This document shows positions 1 to 11,861 of a stretch of DNA of 64,000 nucleotides, piece after piece (positions within the stretch are counted from its first letter, which is position 1; every line of letters begins with the position of its first letter). Under the pieces are notes generated by a model, which was not told the DNA's origin, did no database searches, and saw only the letters and a list, made by a program, of their open reading frames with translations. Made by a program: the position numbers and the translations under genes. The stretch is from Eretmocerus hayati (taxonomy: Eukaryota; Arthropoda; Insecta; Hymenoptera; Aphelinidae). The stretch lies in assembly GCA_029851415.1 (NCBI GenBank), contig CM056741.1:90431282-90495281 (forward strand), read 5' to 3'.

Positions 1-88
1 TTTATTTTAATTATATTCTATAATATGTACCCTGTGTAAAAGGGCATTTATACCCGTTTATTTTCTAAATAAAAAAAAAATAAGAAAA

Positions 89-302
89 AAAAGTTCGTGA
101 GTATAAATATATGTATGGAAAAGAAACTTCACTCCCGACCATGAGTGCCAGTAAAATATATTCGATAACATCAAAGACTGGTATTCATCGTCAGAAGTAA
201 AGTTAACTAATTATGAATTCGATATAGTCAAAAAGTTCGTGAGTATAAATATATGTATGGAAAATAAACTTTACTCCCGACTATGAGTGCCAGTAAAATA
301 TA
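89..302. repeat. Tandem direct repeat, about 72-bp copies spaced 141 bp
   Basis: A segment beginning AAAGTTCGTGAGTATAAAT occurs near 90-160 and again near 231-302, nearly unchanged, with the same downstream GAGTGCCAGTAAAATATA. The flanks are AT-rich. It lies downstream of the env relic, where 3' non-coding or LTR sequence of the first gypsy element would be expected, but I could not match it to that element's 5' LTR. No function is assigned. Confidence 0.7.
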
Positions 303-1285
303 TACGAATAGAATATTAAAATAAAATATCTTAATGTAAAATTTTCACGTGACTCACGTGTGAGGGCCGGGAAAATTTTATGACTTTTACTTCATATGTT
401 ACCTCTGAATTTATGTTTTCCATCTGAATACTCAATTTCTATTTCTATGCTACTTCTTACTTGCTAGTCTTCTGTTTCTTGACAATTCCTTGATCTTCCA
501 GAATCCTCAGCTCGATGTCCTGCTTGGCTCTTGTGGCCTCGTTTGGTCTATGGCGTTTGGCGTTGGTTGTGATTGCATGTGATGCTGCCATTGCACACAG
601 CGCTTGCATTGCCTCTGCTGGTGTTATGTTTTCTTGTTTTTCCTCTGGATTCTCTTCGTTTTGACTTGCGCATAGTATAAATAATATTATTCGATAAATT
701 ATTGGCATGATGCTCATAGTCGATAATAATTTTCATGTGATAAATGTTAGTCCTAGTCCTCCTATTATTGCGGCTCCCGCTATGGGCAATAAGTTTTCAA
801 TTGTTTCTATTTTTCCTGCCATTGCTCTGTATTTTCCGATGTTTCTAGCTTTATCAAATATTTCTCGCAAGCTCTTACCCATCTTGAGGGCATCTGCTTG
901 GGCCAAATTTGCCGCTTGGTTGTCTTCCAGGACTTCTAATTCCAGGATCTGCTGTACTTCGTGTGACTCCCTGCTGCTGTTGCCGCTTCGGATTATTATG
1001 GGTATGTTGAGATCATAGCTCTGAAATATTATTGAAGGTGCGTTGATCGTAATTTCTCTTGACGCGGATAACCTGGCGTTCCGAGTTACGGCTATGCATC
1101 CTGCGATCCCTGCAAGCGGTGATGTGCTCGCTCCGACGGCACTGGATGTAAATTTGCTCCTCCTCTTTTGTAGAATAGATCCAAGTGTTCGGGTCGTGAA
1201 ATTTAAGCCAGAATGTTTCGTGGATTTTGACCAGCCTGACGTCGCACTCTGTAATATTTCCAATTGTAGAATTGAGTGCTATTTT

Positions 1286-2306
1286 TTAAACTAATATTTG
1301 TGTTCGATCGATACGATCAAGCACTGTATTCATCACTGGCGGGAATTACAAATGATTGAATTTCAATTGATCGGCTTTTGCCAGTAGCATCGTGTCAACA
1401 AATTTCGCTGACTCATGTCAGAGATCGAGTTGAATTACTTCAACTCGAACTATGCACCTCCAAGTCTCGTATGGTTGCGAGGTTAATTTCGAGGATTTTG
1501 ATGGGAAGAAGGGTGAGAAGAGACTTATGCAAGAAATTTTGGCTCTACGCTAGATTACAGTGCGTTTCGCCATTCCTCGTCAGATCTGGCTCGTCAAGGG
1601 AACAGACGATCTGCCGAGGTTAGTCCTTGACGCACTTGGCTTAAGTGGCCGAACGTCGAGCTCTCAAACGGCTTTATACATATATGAAAGTCTTACATGC
1701 GCGAGCGCTCGCGAGAAAGATGATTCTAACCCGCTATTTCCATATGAAATCGACTCGACAGATTTTCAGCCTACTGTCGGATATATATCAAACTAATAAT
1801 TGTGTTCGATCGATACGATCAAGCACTGTATTCATTACTGGCGGGAATTACAAATTATTGAATTTCAATTGATCGGCTTTTGCCAGTAGCATTGTATCAA
1901 CGAATTTCGCTGACTCATATGGAAATAGCGAGTCGAAATCATATTTCTCGCAAGCGCTTGCGCATGTAAGACTTTCATATATATGAAGCCGTTTAAGAGC
2001 TCGACGTTCGGACACTTAGGCCATGTGCGTCGGGGACTAACCTCGGCAGTTCGTCTGTCCCCTTGACAAGCCAGATCTGACGGGGAATGGCGAAACGCAC
2101 TGTAATCTAGCGTAGAGTCAAAATTTCTTCCATAAGTCTCTTCTCACCCTTCTTTCCATCAAAATCCTCCAAGTTACCTCGCAACCATACGAGGCTTGGA
2201 GGTGCATAGTTCGAGTTGAAGTAATTCAACTCGATCCATGACATGAGTCAGCGAAATTTGTTGACACAATGCTACTGGCAAAAGCCGATCAATTGAAATT
2301 CAAACA
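1286..2306. mobile_element. Foldback insertion inside env relic, 13-bp flanking duplication
   Basis: The insert is flanked by TGAGTGCTATTTT on both sides (1,273-1,285 and 2,307-2,319); joining across one copy restores env coding sequence. Inverted arms run from about 1,357 (TTGAATTTCAATTGATCGG) to the complementary end at about 2,303. An internal direct duplication of about 125 bp starts at 1,291 and 1,793 (TGTGTTCGATCGATACGATC in both). It encodes nothing. A 9-13 bp target duplication would suit a Mutator-like family, but that is inference. Confidence 0.75.
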
Positions 2307-2664
2307 TGAGTGCTATTTTGATCTCACATGGTGGACTTTTCGGAATTTCTCGGACTGGTGCGGTATTTTTACAAATAATCAGATCTCTCAGATGTTTGCT
2401 TTTGTCGATTTCCCCGTGAAGAAATGAGATGTACTTGTTATATCCCAAGTATGGCCATTCTGGCCAAATATTACCAAATACTTCTCCCGAATTATTTTGA
2501 AAAGTTTGTTGCACCGGTATAGGAGATGCCTTATATAGAGTGTATCTTGATAATTCTAGTAATGGAATTGTCATGATGAATACCAATTTCTCCTTAAATA
2601 TTGAAACTGAAATCTCCATGATTTTCTCTAGGTCTATGATTGGTTCGCCATCTTCTGCCTCTTA

Positions 2665-2713
2665 GTCGCTAACAGAAAATGCCGCGTCCTGTACGGCATT
2701 TTCTGTTAGCGAC
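2665..2713. repeat. Perfect 20-bp hairpin in env relic
   Basis: Arms 2,665-2,684 and 2,694-2,713 (GTCGCTAACAGAAAATGCCG and its complement) flank a 9-nt loop. The second arm is an inverted copy of adjoining env sequence, so the hairpin probably arose by template switching during replication or reverse transcription rather than as a regulatory site. Confidence 0.75.
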
Positions 2714-3486
2714 TTGGAGTTTCCGATGATCTCTGGGGCTAGCAACTTGGGGTGGACCCCTCCTTGTACTGCAAAGGTGAGAATTTCGACTAAAGTGTTC
2801 ACATCAATTTTCAAATCAACGATATTTTCTCCCAACAGATTGACCGCATCATGTAATACCGCTTCTTTCACTAGGTCGTTTTCTGTTGCTGCCAGGATAT
2901 CCATTTGTCCCTGTAATTTCTGTATTATTTTATTATTTTTACCTCATTGGCTCCCAATTATTTCTGTTTGGTTCGCTAATGATTTCGCGACTTTTCTAGT
3001 ACCATTTGCTCGAATTTCCATAATATTTTCAAGTTCTTGCTCAGTATCTTCGTCTAGTGTACCAAATAAATAGTTACTACCTCTACCAATAAATGGTAGT
3101 AATGATCGCCTTCATCTCTGGCCTTTACTAATTTTTGTTCTTTTCGTTAGGTTCAGGACCCGTCTGACGTCCATCCTTGCTTCATCCAGCTGGAGGTGCA
3201 GATTCGAGAGCTGCACTTTGAGGGTGAGATCGCTGCATATTTTAACGATGTTCTTCCAAGATTTTTCGAGGCTTTTCTCCGTGTTGCTGAACTGTTGAAG
3301 TTCCAGCTTTTGAATTATTCTCCAGTCGATTGTGGTTGCAGCGAGTGGTGCGATTTTCTCCACCACAACCCCTGGCGAATGCTCCAGCCTTGTGATGTAG
3401 CGGGGATGTTCATTTTTGGGTACCGGCCTGTAAGTTTATGAAATTTTCTTCATTATTATATGCGCAAATCTTATTCGAGATTCTCC

Positions 3487-5170
3487 TCTTATTGTCGCGG
3501 AGTCATATCCGAGCACCATCTCTCTATCTTGTCAATGTGGACAATTTTTATCTCGTCCCCCATCTGGATTTTAACGTTTTTCTTCACTTGGTCCACGCCT
3601 ATTATTCCATACGGTCCCGTGTACTCCTTGTCAAATTTACCCTTTTGCGTGTTGTTTCGTGAGTAGCAGTCGCACCATCTCACCTTCTCGGAATCGCATA
3701 TTTATTAGTTTCTTATCGTAATAAAATTTACTGCGGTAGCGACTCTGAATCGAATTAAACATTGCTAGTCTTTTCAACTCTGATAGGTCTTTCACTGAAT
3801 CCTGAATATAGTCGTCGTAAGTTGCTAGTTTTTCCTGTGGCGGGAAACTCGACGGGGTTCGTGCTTTTTGGCCGAATACTAACAGGTGGGGTGGATAGCC
3901 CGTGCTATCGTAAGGCGTGATGTTATAGGCGTGCATGCATAATGGCAACAGAGTGTCCCAATTCTCATCTTCGTTTATGAATGCTTCCATGTACTCTGTT
4001 ATTGTGTGGTGGATTCTTTCTATCATGCCGTTTCCTTGCGGATGATGAGGAGTGGTTCTGAAAGACTCTATTCGGAAAATTTTAGCTAAATTTTGCATCA
4101 ATCTGTTAATAAAATGCGTACCATTGTCCGATAGAATCGCGCCCGGTGTCTCGTACACTGAGATAACTTTATCTACTAATGCCCGAGCTGTCTCTTTCGC
4201 CGTCGCGTTTTTCACTGGAATCAGGATTACGAATCGTGTTAGACAGTCTTGAACAGTCAGTACGTATTCATAGCCTGCTTCCGTTTCTTCTAATGGACCA
4301 CGGTAATCGATTGAAATCTTTTGAAATGGCATCGTTGGCGTGTCCGTTATCATTAATGGTAAACGTGTTTTTACTCTGACTAATTTGTCGCGACTGCGCA
4401 ATCCGGACAGGCTTCTACAAATTTATGAATTCCGGTTCTCATGTGTTGCCAGTAATATTGACTCTGAATTTTCTTGCACGTTTTATTGATGCCATTGTGC
4501 GCGCCTAGTGCTGACGTGTGGTATTCCCGTATCAGTCCGAATCTGTCTTCCACCGGTGGAACCAGGATATTGTCTTGAAATAGTACTACCCTAATGGAAA
4601 AACCCGCAAAGCAATTTTAAAAAAAAAAAAAATTTTTTCCATTCGTGACTCGACATTATCATGAGATCCCTTATTATCCCTAATGATCTTATCCGCTTTT
4701 CTGACACGACTTTCCGTAATTCTTCTACCGCCTTTTTCATATCGATTTTCTTGACATCCCCATCCACGTGGTCTCTCATGCATAGGCCGAAAATGTATCC
4801 GTCTTTACGTTTTGATGGTGTGATGTGTCCGATTGAATTTCCTTGAACTCCCTTGGATCGATAAATTTTCTCTCGATTAATGATTGAATTACCTCTGTTT
4901 CCAGGACTGGCTCTAAACTCGTGATATACAAGATGTTCTCCCTGTATTTGAACGGATGGTACCGTACTTTTCCTATTCGTACGAACGGCGCTGGCTCCTC
5001 CCCGTCCGCTGTAGCCCATGGTGGCTTTTCTCGCGACGGCCGTGCGTTGCTGACTAAGCACTCTTCCAGCGCGTGAGTGTGAGTGCGAGGCCTTACCTGT
5101 GGATTGTCTTGCTCATCGTCTTCTGATGACTCAGCTAGGCCTGTTGACCCATTTACGTTGGTGTTCAATC
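3487..5170 (-). pseudogene. Integrase relic of element 1
   Basis: The core at 4,401-3,637 shows the DDE pattern: ISIDYRGP, AILSDNGTHF and NGMIERIHH, in the spacing of Ty3/gypsy integrases, which insert the cDNA copy into host DNA. A C-terminal piece at 3,683-3,489 (EYTGPYGIIGVD) matches the post-core chromatin-proximal region. The upstream part (5,168-4,590) carries REKPPWATAD and an FKYRENILY segment, both also present in element 2 just before its integrase zinc finger. Frame changes near 5,060, 4,590 and 3,640, plus an A-rich run near 4,620, break the gene. Confidence 0.8.
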
Positions 5171-5309
5171 TACTCAGCGCTGATGCGTTCGTGTTTGGGG
5201 AATCATGATTTCTCTCGCTCTGGTGCGCGTCCGTATCTTCTGGTTCAAAATTGTCTGAATCAGGATTCTTCCGAGTTTTCTGACGTGTCCCCGTTCCTTC
5301 TGCGTTGGA

Positions 5310-5665
5310 GTGGTGTATAATGTCGTTCAGCTTCGTCTAAGTGTGGATGTATAAATCTCCCGGGTTCGTTTCCTCTGAAGTGATAATATTCTACTCAAAC
5401 ATCGGCCTTAAAGTTGTGTACACATACTTTCACATTATAATGTTCGGCAAAGACCCGGATACAATCATCCTCTCCGTATTCATTCCGAGACTCTAGGATT
5501 CTTTTCGCGTCCTCTGGCACCGCGCAAAATTCTATCATATCCGATTCTCTTAGAATATTTCTGAGAACCAGGGCTGTGGCGTCTAAGTTTTCTAGGTGGA
5601 TAAACATCCAGAACAGACAGTTTCCCTGCGGAAGGGCGGGAATATCCGTGAATTGGTCTAGTACG
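5310..5665 (-). pseudogene. OTU-like cysteine protease domain relic between RNase H and integrase
   Basis: Minus-strand reading gives LPQGNCLFWMFIHLENL (catalytic-type Cys codon at 5,619-5,617), then NEYGEDDCIRVFAEHYNVKVCVHNF, then after a frameshift HLDEAERHYTPL (His codon at 5,322-5,320). That is the OTU pattern: a GNCLF cysteine box, a strand pair, and a terminal His followed by an aromatic residue. OTU proteases cleave ubiquitin chains or act as processing proteases in viruses. Cys box and middle segment lie in one frame here, whereas element 2 has a frame change between them. The family call rests on motifs; the role inside a retroelement polyprotein is unknown. Confidence 0.7.
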
Positions 5666-5725
5666 GCGTCGGGTCCTACGCATCCCGATTGTATCGTGTA
5701 ATTCGTCGGAAAATCGTTGGTCTGC

Positions 5726-6952
5726 TCAATTCATTTGCGCGTCCGTTAGTCTCGCGTAACCATGTTCGTTTGGTATTGTTGGTCGCGGATCTATTCTGTT
5801 GGCCAATTCGGGTTCGGTTTCGGGAGTCGGTTGAATTTTGACAGAGTTCGTTTGCCCTGATGGTGACTCGTCATACAGGTATTCCTGACTACCTTCTCGA
5901 TCGTTCAGGATGTTATTTGAAACGGATTCGTCGGATGACTTTGTACTCGCGTCGTGAATGTCTAGTAGCGTCGCGTCTTCCCCGTCGCGCGTCGTTTGCC
6001 TCCAATATAAATTCTTGTCATCTTGAAATATACCTGGGATTCGAACTTTTCCGCACATTTCCCTGGTATCGGGTTGATTCGGTTCTTCTCTCTCGTGACT
6101 CATTCTACCGAAATCAGTTTGGTCCATGATTGAATTTATGTCAATGTTTATTCTTGATGGTAAATTTTGTGATTCGTTAGTAATTGTAAACGACTTATCC
6201 AAAGGTGCAAGTTGTGAAGCCGGTGAAGTTGCTCGTGCTGCGTCATCTCTCTGCTCCGTTGCTGCTGCCAGATGCTCTTGATGATCGGACGGTGTCTCGT
6301 TCCCCAGAGATGCGTCATTTGAGCCGCTTGGAGTCGGTGGTTGGAACGACTGCTGCACTAGATTGAGCGTTTGCTGACGCAGCGGAAATTTTTCTGCTTG
6401 CATGCGGCATGGCTTATTTCTCTCTGGAGTGCTAGAACTGACTATATTCTTTTGCCAATTAGTTTCTTTCGTCATGTACGCGAGCTTATCTTTGAATTTT
6501 GTTTGGCTCAGAATCCCTGATGTTTTGATTTCCGGGTCGCTGTGTCTGCGCTGTGGTCCCTTACCTCTTATTCTTCGCGATCGCTTGACTTTTACACGTC
6601 CCTCCCTGCTCTCGGTCCACTCATCGTCTAAGCTTCCTGAACTCTCGGCGCAGTTTTTCTTTCTTGTTCGTTGACCTTCTGACTCTTCCGAACTAGATCG
6701 CGTTACCTTCGATTTCCTTCTCCCATCAATTCGTTCTTTTCGAACTGCTCGCATCGGGTATACCCTAAACAATCCGTGATCCGATCCGATGTCCTCACCC
6801 TCGCTCTCTTCATCCCCGCTCGCCTGGTCTGTATCTGACGCGTCGACTTCGTCTTCTCCAAATAGCGATTGCAGCATATAGACACGGTCTGGTGGGTTGT
6901 CTTCTCTACCGCTTGGGTCCTCTTTCTCTTGTTGGTCCGCGATTTGGTACAA
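5726..6952 (-). pseudogene. Disordered pol linker of element 1 (408 residues open)
   Basis: A continuous 408-residue frame rich in Ser, Glu, Asp, Arg and Gln, with clusters such as SEESEGQRTRKKN. It has no recognisable fold and lies between RNase H and the OTU-like domain. Element 2 has a comparable low-complexity stretch of about 400 residues at the same place. It is probably a flexible spacer in the Pol polyprotein. It has stayed open although its neighbours are broken, which may be chance given its composition. Confidence 0.6.
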
Positions 6953-6959
6953 TTCGTCG

Positions 6960-8352
6960 CGCGATTTCTCTGATGAATCTACCTCGCCTTCGCGTGAATC
7001 GGGTTGCGTGAGAGCGCGTCTGCTACATTGTCCTTCCCCTTCCTAAATATGATCCGGGAGTCATACCCTTGTAGGGCTGCCTTGAGTCTGTTAAATCGCG
7101 AGTCATCCCTTTTGCCGTATGGAAAGAACGAAGATTTTCGTGATCTGTTACAACTGTGAAGCGTTTCCCCCATAGGTACGTCCGGAACTTGTCAATCGCA
7201 TGGCAAATCGCGAGCATTTCTTTATCATACGTGCTGTACCTTAACTGTGCGGCCTACATTGACTTTGAAGCGTAGCAAATGGGCCTATCCTTCCCAGGTT
7301 TGCCCTGGGCCAAAATTGCCCTCGCCGAATGGTCTGATGCGTCATTGTGTACCCAATGAAGCCTAGATTCGTCAGGTGCTTCTAAGATTGGCTCGCTACA
7401 CAACGTATCTCGGAGTTTCTCGAATGCCGTCTGTTGTTCCGGGCCCCATCTTCATTCGGTACCGTTTCGCGTGAGTTGCGTAAGTGGGTAAGCCATTTCC
7501 GCGAAGTTATGAATGAACTGGCGGCAGTATCCTACGAATCCTAGAAATTCTTTGATTGTTCGCACTGTAGTTGGTACTGGGTATTTCCGGCATGCTTCTA
7601 TCTTATCCGGATTCGGTTTTAGACTTCCGCCACCCACTATATAACCGAGAACTCGCACCTCTCTTTTCAAAAATTGACATTTTTCGGTTCAATTAATGGA
7701 TTCGCTTCTTCGATCCTCTCTATCTCCGGAATTCACTTTCATGCTCTTCGAGTGAATTTGCAAAAATCATCATATCGTCTAAGTAAATGAGGACCTGATC
7801 CGGCGTCAATGCGGCGAACGCCCGGTACATCATTCCCATGAAGGTATCTGGACTTCCGGCGAGACCCATCCCCATTTTTAGGCAACGGTAGTTTCCGGTA
7901 GGCCCCGTGAACCCTGTATATTCAGCGCTTTCCTCATCCATGGCTACCTGGAAAAATCCTGATTTCAAATCGCATACCGTGATGTATTTCGCGCTCGCGA
8001 GTTTTTCTAGGATGTCCGGCGTCGACGGGATAGGTTGGGAAGTCCCTACTGTCTGTTCGTTTAATTTTCGAAAGTCTGTCACGAATCGCCACCGTTTGTT
8101 AACGTTCTTGTCGGGAGGTTTAGGCACAACCCAACAGTTCGCTGAGTATGGAGTCCTGGAGTGCTCTATGATGCCTAAATCTAGTAATTTATTTATCTCT
8201 CCCTGCATGATTTCCTGTAATCTAGGCGGTACCCGGTACCTCTTGCATTTGAGAGGCTTGTCTGTTTTCAATTTGATCTTCTGTTTAAGAATACTTGTTG
8301 TCGTTAAAGGTTCTCCATCAAGAGCAAATCTCCAGGGGTTGATACTCAGCAA
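6960..8352 (-). pseudogene. Reverse transcriptase and RNase H relic of element 1
   Basis: 8,352-7,720 encodes RT fingers and palm with KPLKCKRYRVPP, FVTDFRKLNEQT, a LKSGFFQVAMDE block and the YLDDMMIF active-site motif near 7,780. 7,670-7,452 carries the thumb (VLGYIVGGGSLKPNP and EFLGFVGYCRQFI). RNase H remains follow at 7,440-6,975, with VTDHENLR and DNVADALSRNP. RT copies the RNA genome and RNase H degrades the RNA strand. A frameshift near 7,700, another near 7,450 and several in RNase H make it non-functional. Confidence 0.85.
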
Positions 8353-8382
8353 ACGTCGTACATGCGCGATTTCCTCCTCTGT

Positions 8383-9096
8383 TCAACCTTCGACGTCTAC
8401 AAGTTCCATCAATTTTTCAACGCGTTCCTCACTTTCCTGCCGCGTATGCACAATTTTTGGTTGCTGCTCCAACTCAGCATTTAGTTTCCTGCGCATTTCC
8501 ATTTTGCGGACTACGTAGTTTCTTTTCCGCTTCTTGCTGACCTCACCAGCAAATTTTTCATAAGGGAAAATCGTTTGGCAAGGTAGTATTTTAACACACG
8601 GCTCTGGAATTTCTATTGCATTGCTACTCAAATTCAAAATTTCCGCAAATGTATAATCATCGTGATTTTCTGCTACGAAATTTCCAAAAAGAACTCCTGG
8701 TGCTAATTTTTTCAATGTCACCCATCCAACTTTCTCACTATTGTTCACTTCTACTCGAATAATACATGTGGTCCCTGCTGGCGAATGGATCTTTTCCTCG
8801 GACTCAAAGGGGATTTCATATTTATCTATCCGTGGACATTTTTCCCTCGCGTCTACTATTGCTCCGTGCTTCGTGAGAAAGTCCCAACCTATAAGGCCAT
8901 CAGTTTTGACAGGAAATTTTTTCGGCACAATATGGACCTCCGCGTCCCAACCATTTATTCTCATCATTATTTTCCCCAAAGACTCGACCTTTCCATTTGT
9001 CACGCCCGTAATTGAAACCGTTTCTTCTCTGTCTATTTGAATTCGAGGACGAACTTTTCTCTCTTTGATTATACATATAACGGCTCCTGAATCCAC
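8383..9096 (-). pseudogene. Retroviral-type aspartic protease relic of element 1
   Basis: The frame opens at MDSGAVICII, the single D-S-G motif of a retropepsin, followed by SITGVTNGKVESLGK and the flap-to-core segment GLIGWDFLTKHG, all matched in element 2. Retropepsins cut Gag and Pol into mature proteins. The frame continues about 120 residues past the protease fold to meet the RT region, with a frame change at about 8,380. Confidence 0.8.
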
Positions 9097-9239
9097 ATAA
9101 AATCTCGCGAGTGTTTATTTTATTTCATCGCTGAGAATTGTTATCACTAGTGGGCATCTTCCCGTTTTCAAACACCTTATTAAAACGATTCTCTCCTCAT
9201 TTTTCTTCCTACTCTCGACTCCTTTGAGCTGCTCATCGC

Positions 9240-11080
9240 CTAAGGTTGCCGGCGAGCAGTTTATTGGTTCAAACGACCCTGTTCATTTTGACCTTGGTTT
9301 CCCTGTGGTTGCCCCGCTCACCGCTCGCTCCGGTATTTCTGCTGTCGCTGCTATCCGATCTCTCATCTCGTCCTTTTGCCTTGTTGCCTCTGAACTTGAA
9401 GAAGTCTTCGTGTGATATTTTCTCCGTAGCAAAATCCTCCATCAAACGTGAGCATAGCCATACTGGGTGAAATCCCTTCTTGCAGTATGCACATTCTACC
9501 CTCTTCGGGCAATATCTCGCAAAGTGACCACTTCCATTGCACACCCGACATAGTAATCTGTTTGTGCTCTGTCGATTATGATTAAACCTTCGATCATAAC
9601 TATGACTGTTGTGTCGTGGATTTTTTGTGTATTTGTGTGTGAATGTGTTTGTGTATTCGTTTGTTGATTCGTGTGTGTATCTGTGGTTCTGTTTCCGCCT
9701 TTGGTATGCTTGCTTGATTTGACGCTCTCGCGTAAATTTCGTTTTGTTTATATTTATTCCTCGCCTCAATTGTATATGTTCCGGCTTCTCCTAATGTTCT
9801 CGGTTTCTGTATCATTACTTCAGTTCGGATTCTATCGTCCAGTAGATATAAAAATCTGTCCTTAGCCGCTTTTTGCACGTCTTTCCTTCTAACTTCTCTT
9901 ACGCTCTCATCATCGTCTAACGCGAGTTTCATCATGATCTCATATCGATCGGCTAACGTTTGTTTTCTTCTTCGCAAATCTTCCGGCTCTTCGTTGGGTT
10001 TCACGCTCAAGGTTCTTATTTCGAAAATTATATTGTCCGGAGATTCCACGACTCTATACCTTTCAGAAATCGCGTTCAAGTGTTCTTCTACTGTTCTAAA
10101 ATCCTCAAATTTATTGTAAAAGTCCGTCCTGGCGTTTCCTTTCAGTCTGTCTTGAATTCAGTCTAGTATATATCTTTGGTCATCCTCACACAGGTTTTCG
10201 GGTACCAATCGTCTGACTGTACTCCTACAGCTCGTTAGCATTAATGGTGATCCATCAAATTCCGGTATTCTGTTCAAGTCTTTCTTTTCATCTTTCGTCA
10301 GTCGTCTATATTCTGAATTTGCTATCGGTTGGTGTGCTGTTGTGTCGATCCAAGTCCTATCCCGTGGGTCTGTCTGTCTGTATTGTCTCTGGTGTGAGTG
10401 ATTTATGTTCTGCGTGTTCATCTAATCGTAATGCTGGTATCGGTCGCTTGTGTTTTGTGGTCTCATTGGGGATGAGTGAAAAACTGGTTTTTGGTTGCTA
10501 TTAAATGAAGTATCATTTTGATTGTAGCCCAAATCAGTTGGATAGTGTGGTGGTATGTGTCCCGGTCTGTATTCTGATAAGTCGGGTGTATTATTCCGCG
10601 CATCATTTCCATTGCTCGGTCTACGTTCGATTTTGCGTGTGTCTTTCTGGGGTCTGATCACGTTCCGGGATAATGTTCCGTGGCGTATGGGTCTTTTTGT
10701 TCTGCTACCGTTTCGGAATATTTAGAACATTCCATCTATCTGTGACTAGAGATTTTCATTGGTGTCTCGGACAAATTGGAACATTGCTCTCATCTTATCA
10801 CTAAAACTGTGTCCCGACTGGTTTGACCGCAGACGTGCTTGTTCTTTTCTGGGTGAATCAACGTGGTGCGCTTGTTCGTGTGATAGTAATTCTTGTATCT
10901 CTGTATCGTCAAATTCTGCTCGAAGATTTTCAGATTCTATGTCACTAAGTTCATTGTTCACATGCAATAAGTCTTCGGGGTTCTCTTCCGTCCTTACGTC
11001 TCTCGTTGAATCTCTATTATTCCTTCTGCGTAAGTCCGTTGCACATTTTGCTTTAAGGCCATGCGGTAGCCGTGCAAGCT
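9240..11080 (-). pseudogene. gag relic of element 1
   Basis: Fragments at 10,967-10,746, 10,661-10,422, 10,421-10,158, 10,079-9,600 and 9,769-9,269 make up a decayed Gag. The last contains a CCHC zinc knuckle, CRVCNGSGHFARYC, then CAYCKKGFHPVWLC, near 9,540-9,470, which in Gag packages RNA. A capsid-like helical region (DRYEIMMKLALDD, RRKDVQKAAKDRFLYLL) precedes it. Stops and frame changes separate every fragment. Confidence 0.75.
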
Positions 11081-11090
11081 AAATTTTGTT

Positions 11091-11217
11091 CCAAGAATTC
11101 TTGAATTCTCTTGCGATTTGGGCTAAACGACGAGTTATGCCACAATTGTTATCATCTAACTTGAGTGGCTCAACTCGTCGTTTAGCTCAAATTGCAAGAA
11201 AATACGAGAATTCTTGG
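11091..11217. repeat. Short palindromic (MITE-like) element in gag leader
   Basis: Arms CCAAGAATTCTTG near 11,091 and its complement ending near 11,217, plus an inner pair TAAACGACGAGTT / AACTCGTCGTTTA, form an imperfect palindrome of about 127 bp. A related but weaker copy of the inner part lies at about 11,290-11,370. It has no coding capacity, and target duplications are not clear. Confidence 0.6.
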
Positions 11218-11848
11218 ATCAAAAATGTGTGCATATAATAGGTTAGGATTTCCCAAGCGCCCAGTGGTTCCCACTTTCCTGCCATAATCTAATGATTTGG
11301 GCTGAACATTGAGTTGTCGAGAATAACTCGGACAATAACAATAACTAGACAACTCATCTCAAACTCTGTACCATAAAAATGTTCTTATAAGTGGTGAATG
11401 GAACCTTACGGCTGGGCTGCACGGCTACTGCATGCCTTTAACGAATGCTTTTCCTTTCCAAACATTTTTCGAGAGACTTGGGGACTTGAAAGAGAGAAAT
11501 TTTATAGTGAGACTTATTAGATTGGACTTACTGCGACGCAGCTCGGAGGGCGGTGGTGATAGCGATGATCACTGCGTACATTCGTTCCTGGGATTTTCGT
11601 TCTGCGTGGATACTCGTTGGATGCTACGGTGCGTCGCCCTGATGTTGGCGGGTGGGATGCGCTGCCTGGATGTTGTGCGGCTGCTAGTCTTCACCTGATG
11701 TTGATAGGTGGCTGGTTGGTTCACTCTTTACTTGTATCCCACGACGTCCGTAGCGATGTTGAATTGCAGCTCTTGTACCGTATAATTCACTCGCCCCAGT
11801 CTACTCACGGATGTTTTCGCGAGATAAAAATCATTTCTAGATCGTACA

Positions 11849-11860
11849 CACCTAGCACCA
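11849..11860 (-). promoter_or_regulatory. Candidate primer-binding site of element 1
   Basis: On the minus strand TGGTGCTAGGTG follows the LTR end ACGTAACA after one base. The same 12 bases follow the 5' LTR of element 2, while flanking leader sequence differs. The tRNA is not identified from memory. Confidence 0.6.
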
Positions 11861-11861
11861 C

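Larger units (their letters stand above)
457..3433 (-). pseudogene. env: env relic (baculovirus F-like fusion glycoprotein) of element 1
   Basis: Fragments at 3,366-3,112, 2,904-2,662, 2,619-2,320 and 1,272-457 align in order with the 668-residue env frame at 44,570-42,564: an ITRLEHSPGVVVE N-terminal motif, the helical mid-region, ALNSTI..ITECDVRL and a C-terminal hydrophobic stretch. In insects such proteins act in membrane fusion, and env is normally made from a spliced message. Here it is split by frameshifts, by a foldback inserted between matching 13-bp env duplications at 1,273-1,285 and 2,307-2,319, and by a hairpin duplication near 2,665-2,713. A TTACAG acceptor-like site at about 3,428 lies where the better copy has CTACAG. 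Certainly non-functional. Confidence 0.8.
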
